Positions 23,611-29,919 of a DNA stretch of 29,919 nucleotides are shown piece by piece. The notes under the pieces were generated by a model, which made no database searches, was not told the origin of the DNA, and saw only the letters and a list, made by a program, of their open reading frames with translations. The position numbers and the translations under genes are program-made. Source of the DNA: CAYQUC01 sp964514215 (GTDB taxonomy: Bacteria > Pseudomonadota > Gammaproteobacteria > UBA6429 > Thiohalophilaceae); assembly GCA_964514215.1 (NCBI GenBank), contig CAZEPW010000046.1, forward strand, positions 1 to 29,919. The letters run 5' to 3'. Numbering within the stretch: the first letter of the stretch is position 1; each line of letters starts with the position of its first letter.

Positions 23611-24471
23611 GTGTCAGTATCAATTGATGAAATTGTAAAAGATGTGAGTGAACTAGCCAGTTTACCGGAAGTTTCAATTAAGGTTAATCAAATGGTTGAT
23701 GATCCAAATTCTGGTGTTAATGAAATCGGAAAAGTGATCAGTCAAGATCCAGCCTTGTCCGCACAATTGCTTCGAATCGCAAATAGTCCGTTTTACGGTA
23801 TTAGTGGCTCTATTGATTCGATATCGCGTGCGGTAACTGTATTGGGAACTCAACAAATACGTGATATGGTTTTTTCAGCCACGGCAACCAAGGCATTTGA
23901 AGGTATTCCTAACGAAATCATTTCGGTTGATGATTTTTGGCATCATAGTCTTTATTGCGGTTTATTAGCGCGTGAGCTGGCTAATCAAACTCACAAAGCC
24001 CAAGGTGAAATGTTGTTTACAGCAGGTTTGTTACATGATATTGGGCATTTAGTGATGTTTAACCGTATACCAGAATTAGCGCATAAAGCCATTATGCATA
24101 CCATCGAACCGGATGTAGATCTGGAATTATTTCAATCTGAGCGAGAAATTATCGGGTTTGATCATTCACAAGTCGGTGGGAAATTAGCCGAACAATGGCA
24201 ATTGCCTAAGAATTTGGTTGAATGCGTGATGTATCACCATGAGCCGGAGCAAGCCCAAGAATTTCCTGATGAGGTATTATTGATTTATATTGCGAATAAG
24301 ATTGCTAATCAGGCATATGATTCAGAAGATATTGATTTAACAGAAGTTATTTCAGTTATACCAACCGATAAGCTAAAAAAGTGTGCACTTACTAACGATA
24401 ATTTGGTGCATGCGATTAATGAAGCTCACGCCCAGATCAGCGAAGTTGAATCGCTATTATTTTCAAAATAG
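23611..24471 (+). CDS. HDOD domain signalling protein
   Basis: The 286-residue protein is a single HDOD domain, an HD-related fold found in bacterial signalling. It begins with the family's usual VKDVSELASLPEVSIKVNQM and has SQDPALSAQLLRIANSPFYG (about 44-63), GLLHDIGHLVMF (about 140-150) and a C-terminal HHEPE. Many HDOD proteins lack phosphohydrolase activity; here the HDIGH motif is kept, but the full set of HD metal ligands cannot be judged. The start is GTG with GGA upstream. No partner gene is adjacent. Confidence 0.9.
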   Translation: MSVSIDEIVKDVSELASLPEVSIKVNQMVDDPNSGVNEIGKVISQDPALSAQLLRIANSPFYGISGSIDSISRAVTVLGTQQIRDMVFSATATKAFEGIPNEIISVDDFWHHSLYCGLLARELANQTHKAQGEMLFTAGLLHDIGHLVMFNRIPELAHKAIMHTIEPDVDLELFQSEREIIGFDHSQVGGKLAEQWQLPKNLVECVMYHHEPEQAQEFPDEVLLIYIANKIANQAYDSEDIDLTEVISVIPTDKLKKCALTNDNLVHAINEAHAQISEVESLLFSK

Positions 24472-24522
24472 AACCCTATTTTCACTCGAATTAAGCTTGC
24501 TTAATATATTTACTAATCTTAA

Positions 24523-24537
24523 TGAGAATGATTTGCA
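24523..24537. promoter_or_regulatory. Putative Fur box
   Basis: TGAGAAT-G-ATTTGCA fits the 7-1-7 Fur consensus TGATAAT-N-ATTATCA at 11 or more of 14 positions. The longer run aatgagaatgatttgcat is typical of gammaproteobacterial Fur sites. It overlaps the -35 element of the next gene. Confidence 0.6.
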
Positions 24538-24561
24538 TTTACAGTATTAGTCCGTCATAAT
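24533..24561 (+). promoter_or_regulatory. Promoter of the outer-membrane barrel gene
   Basis: TTGCAT (-35, 24533-24538), a 17-base spacer and CATAAT (-10, 24556-24561) form a good sigma70 promoter. The Fur-like site overlaps the -35, so iron-replete repression is predicted. Confidence 0.6.
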
Positions 24562-24596
24562 ATGCTCAGTTACTGAATATTTAAAAGGGTTCATTC

Positions 24597-25748
24597 ATGG
24601 GTATTTTATTAAAGCACCAATCAACAGCGGTTACTGCTATGGTTGTTAGCACATTATTTTTATTGTCGTCGCCAACTATCGTGTTGGCCAAAGTTTCAGG
24701 AGATGCTCGGGTTGGCTATTTTTCCTCAGAGCGCGATACACGTTCGAACACTAAAACGGATTCAAAACAGTTTCGTTTGAGGTTGCGTGTTGGCTACTCT
24801 AAATCATTATCCGATAAATGGTCGGGCAAGGTTCGTTTTGCTGGACGTTATAGTGATGATCAGAAGCAAAATGAGCATAAATTCTTTCAAGAAATTCCCG
24901 GTAGTGATGGGCTTCGTTTAGGCGAAGGCACATTTGATTCATTGTATTTTCGGTATAAAAATAATTCGGCTTATCAGGTTACTTTCGGCAGACAACAAAC
25001 TAAAAAAGAACTCGATGGTGTTGCAAAGAAATCGTTAGATAGAAATAACAGTCCGAATACCGATGTCAGTTGGACTGATGGGGTGGTCTTCGACACTACC
25101 ACCAAATCAAATTGGCATCATCAGGCAATTGCACAGATTAATTATAAAGAGGGTGCAACAGAAGTTCGTCGTGGACCGTTAGATTTTACAACGGATGCGA
25201 CACGCGTGAGTTATTTTTATGGTTTAGAAAATCGTAAACGAGCTGGTGCTATTGTTCAGCGAGGCTTTGATATTAGTTACTTACCCCATGCCTTGTGTGT
25301 CGATGGCTCGAATTGTGGAAATCGAAAAGATTATATTGGTTTGGTGGCTCGTGGTGCTGCTAAATGGTCAATATCAACCGGCGAAAAAGAATTTATGTTA
25401 GCGGCTTCATTGGGCTATGCGCCGAATACCCAGTTAAATTCGACCGCAAAAATAGCAAACTCTGGTAATACTTCAGGAACGGCTTATCAAATAACAGCTA
25501 ACTTCATTAATTTTCTACACCGCCATAATGTGGGGATAGTGTATGCTAAAGTTGATGCTGGATGGTTGTTATCTCCTGATTTTCGTAATAATAATACTTT
25601 GATGGAAATTCGCTATAAATGGATATTAAGTAAAAAACAAAAAATTGAAGCGCGAATTCGCAAAAGAGAAGAAATCAAGCAACGTCTTGCTAGTGCGCAA
25701 AAGCAAGTTGATAACGATTTTTATATTCGTTATACCGTCAAGTTTTAA
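24597..25748 (+). CDS. Outer-membrane beta-barrel protein, porin-like
   Basis: The 383-residue protein has a signal peptide ending VLA (cut after about residue 31). It then shows alternating amphipathic strands such as QFRLRLRVGYSKSL, WSGKVRFAGRYS and FDSLYFRYKNN, and ends with FYIRYTVKF, whose C-terminal Phe is the BAM signal of barrels. Two cysteines (HALCVDGSNCGN) may close an extracellular loop. It has some resemblance to alginate-export/porin barrels, but I cannot name a substrate. AGGG precedes the ATG. The Fur-like site upstream points to iron control. The gene is monocistronic with a strong terminator. Confidence 0.8.
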   Translation: MGILLKHQSTAVTAMVVSTLFLLSSPTIVLAKVSGDARVGYFSSERDTRSNTKTDSKQFRLRLRVGYSKSLSDKWSGKVRFAGRYSDDQKQNEHKFFQEIPGSDGLRLGEGTFDSLYFRYKNNSAYQVTFGRQQTKKELDGVAKKSLDRNNSPNTDVSWTDGVVFDTTTKSNWHHQAIAQINYKEGATEVRRGPLDFTTDATRVSYFYGLENRKRAGAIVQRGFDISYLPHALCVDGSNCGNRKDYIGLVARGAAKWSISTGEKEFMLAASLGYAPNTQLNSTAKIANSGNTSGTAYQITANFINFLHRHNVGIVYAKVDAGWLLSPDFRNNNTLMEIRYKWILSKKQKIEARIRKREEIKQRLASAQKQVDNDFYIRYTVKF

Positions 25749-25751
25749 ACT

Positions 25752-25791
25752 AAAAAAGGCTAGTAATAACATTTTAGTATTAGCCTTTTTT
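25752..25791. terminator. Bidirectional terminator
   Basis: AAAAAAGGCTA at the left pairs with TAGCCTTTTTT at the right, with an imperfect inner stem. A- and T-runs on both sides allow it to stop the barrel gene (plus) and the hemJ operon (minus), which converge here. Confidence 0.88.
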
Positions 25792-25799
25792 AAATCTGG

Positions 25800-26228
25800 T
25801 TATAACCAAGGTTTAACAACCACCATAATGATAATTAGTACTAACAGCAACACCGGAAACTCATTAAACCATCGATAAAAGACATGGCTATGGGTATTCT
25901 CATCGCGTTTAAAAGCAAATAATAATTTGCCGCAATAAATATGATAAACCACGATTAGTGCAACGCTAGTGAGTTTTACATGTAGCCAGATTGATTTTCC
26001 GTACTGCAGCCAAGCGTAATCAACTAATAACCAGATACCCAGTGCAATGGTAATAATTGCTCCCGGAGTCATGATGCCGAAAAATAATTTTCGTTCCATT
26101 ATTTTAAAACGTTCATTGCTAAGATTATCTTCACTCATTGCGTGGTAAACAAATAAACGCGGTAAGTAAAACAAACCGGCAAACCAAGTCACCATAAATA
26201 TGATATGAAAGGCTTCAACAATTTTCAT
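25800..26228 (-). CDS. hemJ: Protoporphyrinogen IX oxidase HemJ
   Basis: HemJ oxidises protoporphyrinogen IX to protoporphyrin IX in haem synthesis. The 142-residue inner-membrane protein has four helices and the typical start KIVEAFHIIFMVTWFAGLFYLPRL, where H8 is the conserved haem-ligand or catalytic His, and WLHVKLT with conserved K85. The ATG at 26228 shares its A with the stop of the upstream thioredoxin-like gene (TGATG), so translation is coupled. A GTG one codon earlier is possible. Use of HemJ instead of HemG/HemY is common in gammaproteobacteria. Confidence 0.9.
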   Translation of the reverse strand: MKIVEAFHIIFMVTWFAGLFYLPRLFVYHAMSEDNLSNERFKIMERKLFFGIMTPGAIITIALGIWLLVDYAWLQYGKSIWLHVKLTSVALIVVYHIYCGKLLFAFKRDENTHSHVFYRWFNEFPVLLLVLIIIMVVVKPWL

Positions 26229-26776
26229 CACTCAACTCCAGTATTTAATTTGTTTTTTGCTAATAATGTTATGATCTTTTGTTTTAGATAAGATATATCG
26301 ACAGCGCCAATGGTATGCAATTCTATTTTTCCATCGGGGCCGATTAAAAAAGAGGTTGGTGTATTTTTAACGCCACCAAATGCCTGCGTTGCTTGAGCCA
26401 TGGAATCCAATGCTAAGGGATAAGGAACCAAATAGTGTTGCTTAACTTGTAGCACTGCTCTGGGAATATCATAGGGCATAGCAATGCCAATCATTTTTAA
26501 TCCTCTAGGTGATAATTCTTGGTGAAGTGCAATGAGCTCTGGAAATTCTTGCATACAAATACCGCAGCTACTCGCCCAAAAAGTCACGAACACGGGATGT
26601 CCTTGCATGGACTTTAATGAAATTACATTGCCATTTAGATCAGTTAGCTCGATGTCTGGTGCTTGTTTTATTCCAGTGCCGATAGCCGTTAGTAATGTAA
26701 TTGCTAATATCAAGGTAATGACAATGATGGTAAAAGCGAAAATTTTTGGTTTTACTGATTGACGTGACTTCATCAT
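26228..26776 (-). CDS. TlpA/ResA-like membrane-anchored thioredoxin
   Basis: The 182-residue protein has an N-terminal membrane anchor (residues 11-33), so its thioredoxin domain faces the periplasm. The active site is C71-G-I-C74 in FWASSCGICMQEFPE. The AhpC/TSA-like TLNGN...SLKSMQGHPV lead-in and the cis-Pro loop NTPTSF are present. Proteins of this family reduce disulphides, often for cytochrome c maturation. Its stop overlaps the start of hemJ, tying redox and haem functions in one operon. The exact client is unknown. Confidence 0.88.
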   Translation of the reverse strand: MMKSRQSVKPKIFAFTIIVITLILAITLLTAIGTGIKQAPDIELTDLNGNVISLKSMQGHPVFVTFWASSCGICMQEFPELIALHQELSPRGLKMIGIAMPYDIPRAVLQVKQHYLVPYPLALDSMAQATQAFGGVKNTPTSFLIGPDGKIELHTIGAVDISYLKQKIITLLAKNKLNTGVE

Positions 26777-27131
26777 AAAATTTAAAAGGAGTAATTATTT
26801 GATAGTGTGTAAATGACACATTATGAAACAAATCAAGCATGACTTCATTAATTTATAGCGTTATCCTGTTGAAAGTGTCTTGCTGTTGGCGTTTTAATTG
26901 TATGTTTTATAGTCAAAATTGATATTGAAATGATATTAACGGTTTTAATTTTTATTGTGCTAGAGACACTGCGACTTTAAAAATAAGCTAGCTTAATAGA
27001 AAAATATTCACTATTTCATGAAATCGTGAAATACTAATGCAGTTGTAAATAGTCTATCTTATTTAAAGGTACTATCGACGTTTGAAAAATAAGACTGATC
27101 AATAACACAGAGCCAAATTGAAAGAAGAAAT
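26777..27131. other. 355-base AT-rich intergenic region before argC
   Basis: This region separates the divergent thioredoxin-like and argC genes. It holds no convincing gene or RNA. The one clear element is the 12-base perfect palindrome ATTTCATGAAAT (27013-27024), followed by a partial repeat CGTGAAAT. An ATTCA half-site next to it recalls ARG boxes, but no full ARG box is seen. Promoters for both genes presumably lie here. Confidence 0.6.
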
Positions 27132-28166
27132 ATGATGATTAAAGCAGGAATTGTTGGTGCCACCGGTTATACCGGTGTTGAGTTATTACGCCTTTTAGCA
27201 AAACATCCCAATGTCAAAATTGAAATGATAACTTCCCGAGCCGAGCAAGGTTCAGCAGTGGCAAGTTTGTTTCCTAATCTACGTGGCAGTATTGATCTCG
27301 AATTTACCATACCGGATGTTGCACAATTAAAAAAATGTGACGTGGTTTTTTTTGCAACGCCTAACGGCACCGCAATGACAATGGTGCCGGAGTTATTAAC
27401 TGCCGGTGTTCGTGTGATTGATTTAGCGGCTGATTTTCGTTTAAACGATCCTGCTTTGTGGCAAAAATGGTATGGCATGGAACATGCCTGTCCTGATGTA
27501 CTTGAAACAGCCGTTTATGGTCTACCAGAAGTGAATCGGGAGGAAATTAAGAATGCCCGTTTAGTTGCTAATCCGGGGTGTTATCCCACGTCAGTACAAT
27601 TAGGCTTTTTGCCTTTAATTGAAAACAATTTGGCTGAGTTAAATCATCTCGTGGCCGATGTTAAATCGGGTGTGAGTGGCGCAGGCCGGGCAGCAAATGT
27701 TGGAACGTTGATGGCTGAAATGGGCGAAAGTTTTAAAGCTTATGCGGTGCCTGGGCATCGTCATCTGCCTGAGATTCGTCAAGGTCTACAGGCACTCGCA
27801 AAAAAACCGGTTTCTTTAACGTTTGTACCGCATTTATTACCGATGGTTCGCGGTATTCATGCAACATTATATGCTACTGTGATAGATAGTAGTGTTGACT
27901 TGCAACAATTATACGAATCTCGATATCAAAATGAATTGTTTGTTGATGTCTTACCAGCAGGGCAGCACCCTGAAACACGTTATGTACGAGGTAGTAATAT
28001 GTGTCGTATTAGTGTTTTTCGGCCACAAAACGATGAAACAGTGGTAATACTTTCTGTGATTGATAATCTTGTTAAAGGTGCATCGGGGCAAGCTGTGCAG
28101 AATATGAATTTGATGTTTGAATTCGCTGAGGATACGGGGTTAGATTTAATTGCGCTTATGCCTTAG
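27132..28166 (+). CDS. argC: N-acetyl-gamma-glutamyl-phosphate reductase
   Basis: ArgC reduces N-acetylglutamyl phosphate to the semialdehyde, the third step of arginine synthesis, using NADPH. The 344-residue protein has the Rossmann loop GIVGATGYTGVELLRLL and catalytic C150 in NPGCYPTS. SGVSGAGR and PGHRHLPEI carry the active-site His region. Length is normal. It is the first of four genes ending with erpA, an order I recognise from other gammaproteobacteria. Confidence 0.96.
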   Translation: MMIKAGIVGATGYTGVELLRLLAKHPNVKIEMITSRAEQGSAVASLFPNLRGSIDLEFTIPDVAQLKKCDVVFFATPNGTAMTMVPELLTAGVRVIDLAADFRLNDPALWQKWYGMEHACPDVLETAVYGLPEVNREEIKNARLVANPGCYPTSVQLGFLPLIENNLAELNHLVADVKSGVSGAGRAANVGTLMAEMGESFKAYAVPGHRHLPEIRQGLQALAKKPVSLTFVPHLLPMVRGIHATLYATVIDSSVDLQQLYESRYQNELFVDVLPAGQHPETRYVRGSNMCRISVFRPQNDETVVILSVIDNLVKGASGQAVQNMNLMFEFAEDTGLDLIALMP

Positions 28167-28247
28167 TCACATTTTGTGCAAATCTAGAAATTTATTACAT
28201 ATTTACAATGAGAATTTATTGGAAACATATTTTGGGAACTCTATGAT

Positions 28248-28958
28248 ATGAGTGGCATGATTGTAACATTACATCGTCCCTGGGTATCACGAGTTATGAT
28301 AGTCGCTTTGTTGCTGGCTTTGGTATTAGCTGCGTGGGTTTTATTTGAATACGGCCGGTATCGAGCTGGATTTGATAGTTTAAATACTCAGAAGGAATTT
28401 TCGCAGCTGGAATTAACGATATCGGCATTTGAAGAGCAGCTGGAATTATTACGCGAAGAAAATGCGGTGATGGAACGTGCCGCTCAGGTTGAACGAAAAG
28501 CCTACGATGAAGTGAATAATTCATTAAAAGCATTGCAAGCCGAAATATTGGAGTTGAATGGCGAATTAGCATTTTATCGTGGTATTATATCGCCGCGTAG
28601 CGCATCACAAGGATTGCATTTACAAAGTTATAAACTTATTCCCAATGGTGAATTGCGTGGTTATCGATATGAGATATCATTAACGCAAGTTTTAAAACAT
28701 AGCCGTCTTGCATCCGGTAAAATACGTTTGAATATTGAAGGAATTCAAAATGGGCACCAAAAATCGCTCCATTTGAATCAGTTAACTGAGAACCATACGA
28801 AAGAACTAAAGTTTAAATTTAAGTATTTCCAAAATTTTAAAGGCAATATAACGTTGCCAGAACAATTTCAAGCTAAGCGTGTCAGTTTACAGGTGCTTCC
28901 TCGTGGTAGCGAAAAAGACATGATTGAAAAAGTATTTGAGTGGCCATTTAAGGAGTAA
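28248..28958 (+). CDS. Membrane protein with coiled coil, DUF6776-like
   Basis: The 236-residue protein has one N-terminal membrane helix (about 14-34). A coiled coil follows at about 45-110, rich in Glu/Leu heptads (QLELTISAFEEQLELLREEN). A beta-rich periplasmic domain ends FEWPFKE. This matches the DUF6776 family as I know it. Eight bases separate it from the bactofilin start, and the AGGAG for bactofilin overlaps its stop, so the two are coupled. It may be a membrane partner for the bactofilin filament, which is inference from context. Confidence 0.8.
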   Translation: MSGMIVTLHRPWVSRVMIVALLLALVLAAWVLFEYGRYRAGFDSLNTQKEFSQLELTISAFEEQLELLREENAVMERAAQVERKAYDEVNNSLKALQAEILELNGELAFYRGIISPRSASQGLHLQSYKLIPNGELRGYRYEISLTQVLKHSRLASGKIRLNIEGIQNGHQKSLHLNQLTENHTKELKFKFKYFQNFKGNITLPEQFQAKRVSLQVLPRGSEKDMIEKVFEWPFKE

Positions 28959-28965
28959 TAAACCC

Positions 28966-29400
28966 ATGTTCGGAAAGACCAAGAAACCAAAACAATCAGC
29001 CAAAATTGACTCATTAATTGGTCAAAACACCGAAATTCGTGGTGACATCATTTTTAATGGTGGGCTTCATGTCGATGGTTTGATCAAAGGTAATGTTATT
29101 TCTGAAGAAGGCACCGGTTCGGTATTAACGCTCAGTGAACGTGGTGTTGTTGAAGGAGAGGTAAAAGTTGCCAATATCGTATTAAATGGCACTATAATCG
29201 GTGATGTTCATGCTTTAGAACATATTGAATTGGCTTCTGATGCGCGCGTTAATGGTAATGTGTATTACAGCCTGATTGAAATGGCGATGGGAGCAGAAGT
29301 GAATGGTAACTTGGTACATCGTTCAGAACCCTCAGAAAATCAATCTGTTGTGTCAATTAAAGAAAAAGTTGCCAATAATAAGAATGCGGATGAATCTTGA
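28966..29400 (+). CDS. Bactofilin
   Basis: Bactofilins are polymer-forming cytoskeletal proteins with a right-handed beta-helix core. The 144-residue protein has the core from about residue 12 to 120, with SLIGQNTEIRGDIIFNGGLHVDGLIKGNV and further short repeats (EGEVKVANIVLNGTIIGDV, DARVNGNVYYSLIEM). Lys-rich N-terminal and disordered C-terminal ends are as usual. AGGAG at 28951-28955 sets the ATG at 28966; a longer frame from 28924 would overlap DUF6776. Bactofilins shape cells or place other proteins. Confidence 0.92.
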   Translation: MFGKTKKPKQSAKIDSLIGQNTEIRGDIIFNGGLHVDGLIKGNVISEEGTGSVLTLSERGVVEGEVKVANIVLNGTIIGDVHALEHIELASDARVNGNVYYSLIEMAMGAEVNGNLVHRSEPSENQSVVSIKEKVANNKNADES

Positions 29401-29436
29401 TTAAATCACTCAAGTAATATACCTTGGTTAAGAGAA

Positions 29437-29459
29437 TACTGATATACTCAATATCAGTA
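29437..29459. promoter_or_regulatory. Perfect inverted repeat upstream of erpA
   Basis: TACTGATAT-ACTCA-ATATCAGTA is a perfect nine-base inverted repeat 50 bases before the erpA start and 36 bases after the bactofilin stop. It could be an operator for an Fe-S or iron regulator, or a hairpin ending the bactofilin transcript. It has no adjoining U-run. It does not match the IscR type 1 or type 2 consensus well. Confidence 0.55.
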
Positions 29460-29509
29460 ATATATGCTAGGTTTTAAGCAAATATCAAATTTAGGTTCAG
29501 GAGTAAAGC

Positions 29510-29854
29510 ATGTCAGTTAGCCAATCAACAGAAATCACCTTCACCGATAATGCAGCAGCTAAAATCAAGACATTAATTGAAGAAGAAGGTAATACCAATC
29601 TTAAATTACGGGTATTTGTTTCAGGTGGTGGTTGTTCCGGTTTTCAATATGGTTTTAACTTTGACGAAAACGTCCAAGATGGCGATACCGTTGTTGAGCA
29701 TGATGGCGTTGCTATCGTTATCGACCCAATGAGTTTTCAGTATTTAGTTGGCTCTGAAGTTGATTTTAAGGTTAGCTTAGAAGGTTCATTATTTGTGATA
29801 AATAATCCGAATGCAACGACCACTTGTGGTTGTGGCTCATCATTTTCCATTTAA
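29510..29854 (+). CDS. erpA: Iron-sulfur cluster insertion protein ErpA
   Basis: ErpA is an A-type carrier that delivers [4Fe-4S] or [2Fe-2S] clusters to apo-proteins. The 114-residue protein has the three conserved cysteines C42 (GGGCSGF), C106 and C108 (TTTCGCGSSFSI) and is of normal length. GGAG precedes the ATG by seven bases. The argC-DUF6776-bactofilin-erpA order supports the assignment over IscA or SufA. Confidence 0.96.
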   Translation: MSVSQSTEITFTDNAAAKIKTLIEEEGNTNLKLRVFVSGGGCSGFQYGFNFDENVQDGDTVVEHDGVAIVIDPMSFQYLVGSEVDFKVSLEGSLFVINNPNATTTCGCGSSFSI

Positions 29855-29919
29855 ATTTCTGTTTAATGTTAAATTTCCAAATTATCTGTAATTAATAATT
29901 CACAAAACTTGCTTAATTA

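Noticed and set aside
24490..24505. ATTAAGC-TT-GCTTAAT as terminator of the HDOD gene
   Set aside because: The loop of two bases is too small for a normal hairpin and there is no U-run; it may be an AT-rich chance palindrome.
29437..29459. IscR binding site before erpA
   Set aside because: The inverted repeat lacks the GACT/AGTC core of type 1 and the CC...GG pattern of type 2 IscR sites.

Overview
The window is a chromosomal scaffold segment from a low-GC gammaproteobacterium. Support for this includes the gene block argC, a DUF6776-type protein, bactofilin and erpA; Mpl, RNase D and UbiX; the order thiD-thiE-hemL; HemJ; and a Fur-type site upstream of an outer-membrane barrel. I cannot name genus or order from sequence alone. 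A run of 100 Ns (4260-4359) inside a repeat array shows that the sequence is a draft assembly. No tRNA, rRNA, CRISPR array or transposase gene was seen.

Layout. 1-97 is the end of a Lys/Ala-rich histone-H1-like tail built of perfect 27-bp repeats, closed by a strong terminator. 233-2185 is a coupled signalling pair: a receiver-CheC-like protein and a PAS-GGDEF diguanylate cyclase. 2207-4141 (minus strand) is an SOS-like cassette, lexA then a Y-family polymerase, with a recognisable promoter and a GTTC-N7-GTTC direct repeat over the -35 box. 4148-4717 is a degenerate 79-bp tandem array with an inverted leading copy. 4892-9492 is a six-gene plus-strand cluster: a degenerate receiver/winged-helix-like protein, an MglA/COG2229-type small GTPase, a fusion of an ABC ATPase with a dual-specificity phosphatase, a roadblock-like protein, a truncated-haemoglobin/zinc-ribbon protein, and a second roadblock/LC7 protein. 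9597-14322 holds a DUF5684-type membrane protein, a small zinc-ribbon protein, bioA, a small lipoprotein, a cardiolipin-synthase-like phospholipase D and RNase D. 14509-17299 holds mpl, ubiX and a Lon-N-domain protein. 17307-22203 (minus) holds a DedA-(decayed PAP2)-LssY protein and thiD followed by an unusual in-frame thiE-hemL fusion. A short TTG-start rubredoxin gene lies divergent to thiD. 22662-25748 holds a surface protein with a C-terminal sorting tail, an HDOD protein and a putatively Fur-regulated beta-barrel. 25800-26776 (minus) is a TlpA-like thioredoxin coupled to hemJ. 27132-29854 is argC, DUF6776, bactofilin and erpA.

Most of the window is housekeeping biosynthesis (biotin, thiamine, haem/tetrapyrrole, arginine, ubiquinone, peptidoglycan recycling, Fe-S assembly). 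The best candidate for an undescribed system is the 4892-9492 cluster. It joins a prokaryotic Ras-like GTPase, two roadblock proteins (the usual regulators of such GTPases), a soluble ABC ATPase fused to a Cys-phosphatase, and a haem sensor-like globin with a zinc ribbon. My reading, which is inference, is a gas- or redox-responsive GTPase switch with a phosphatase output.
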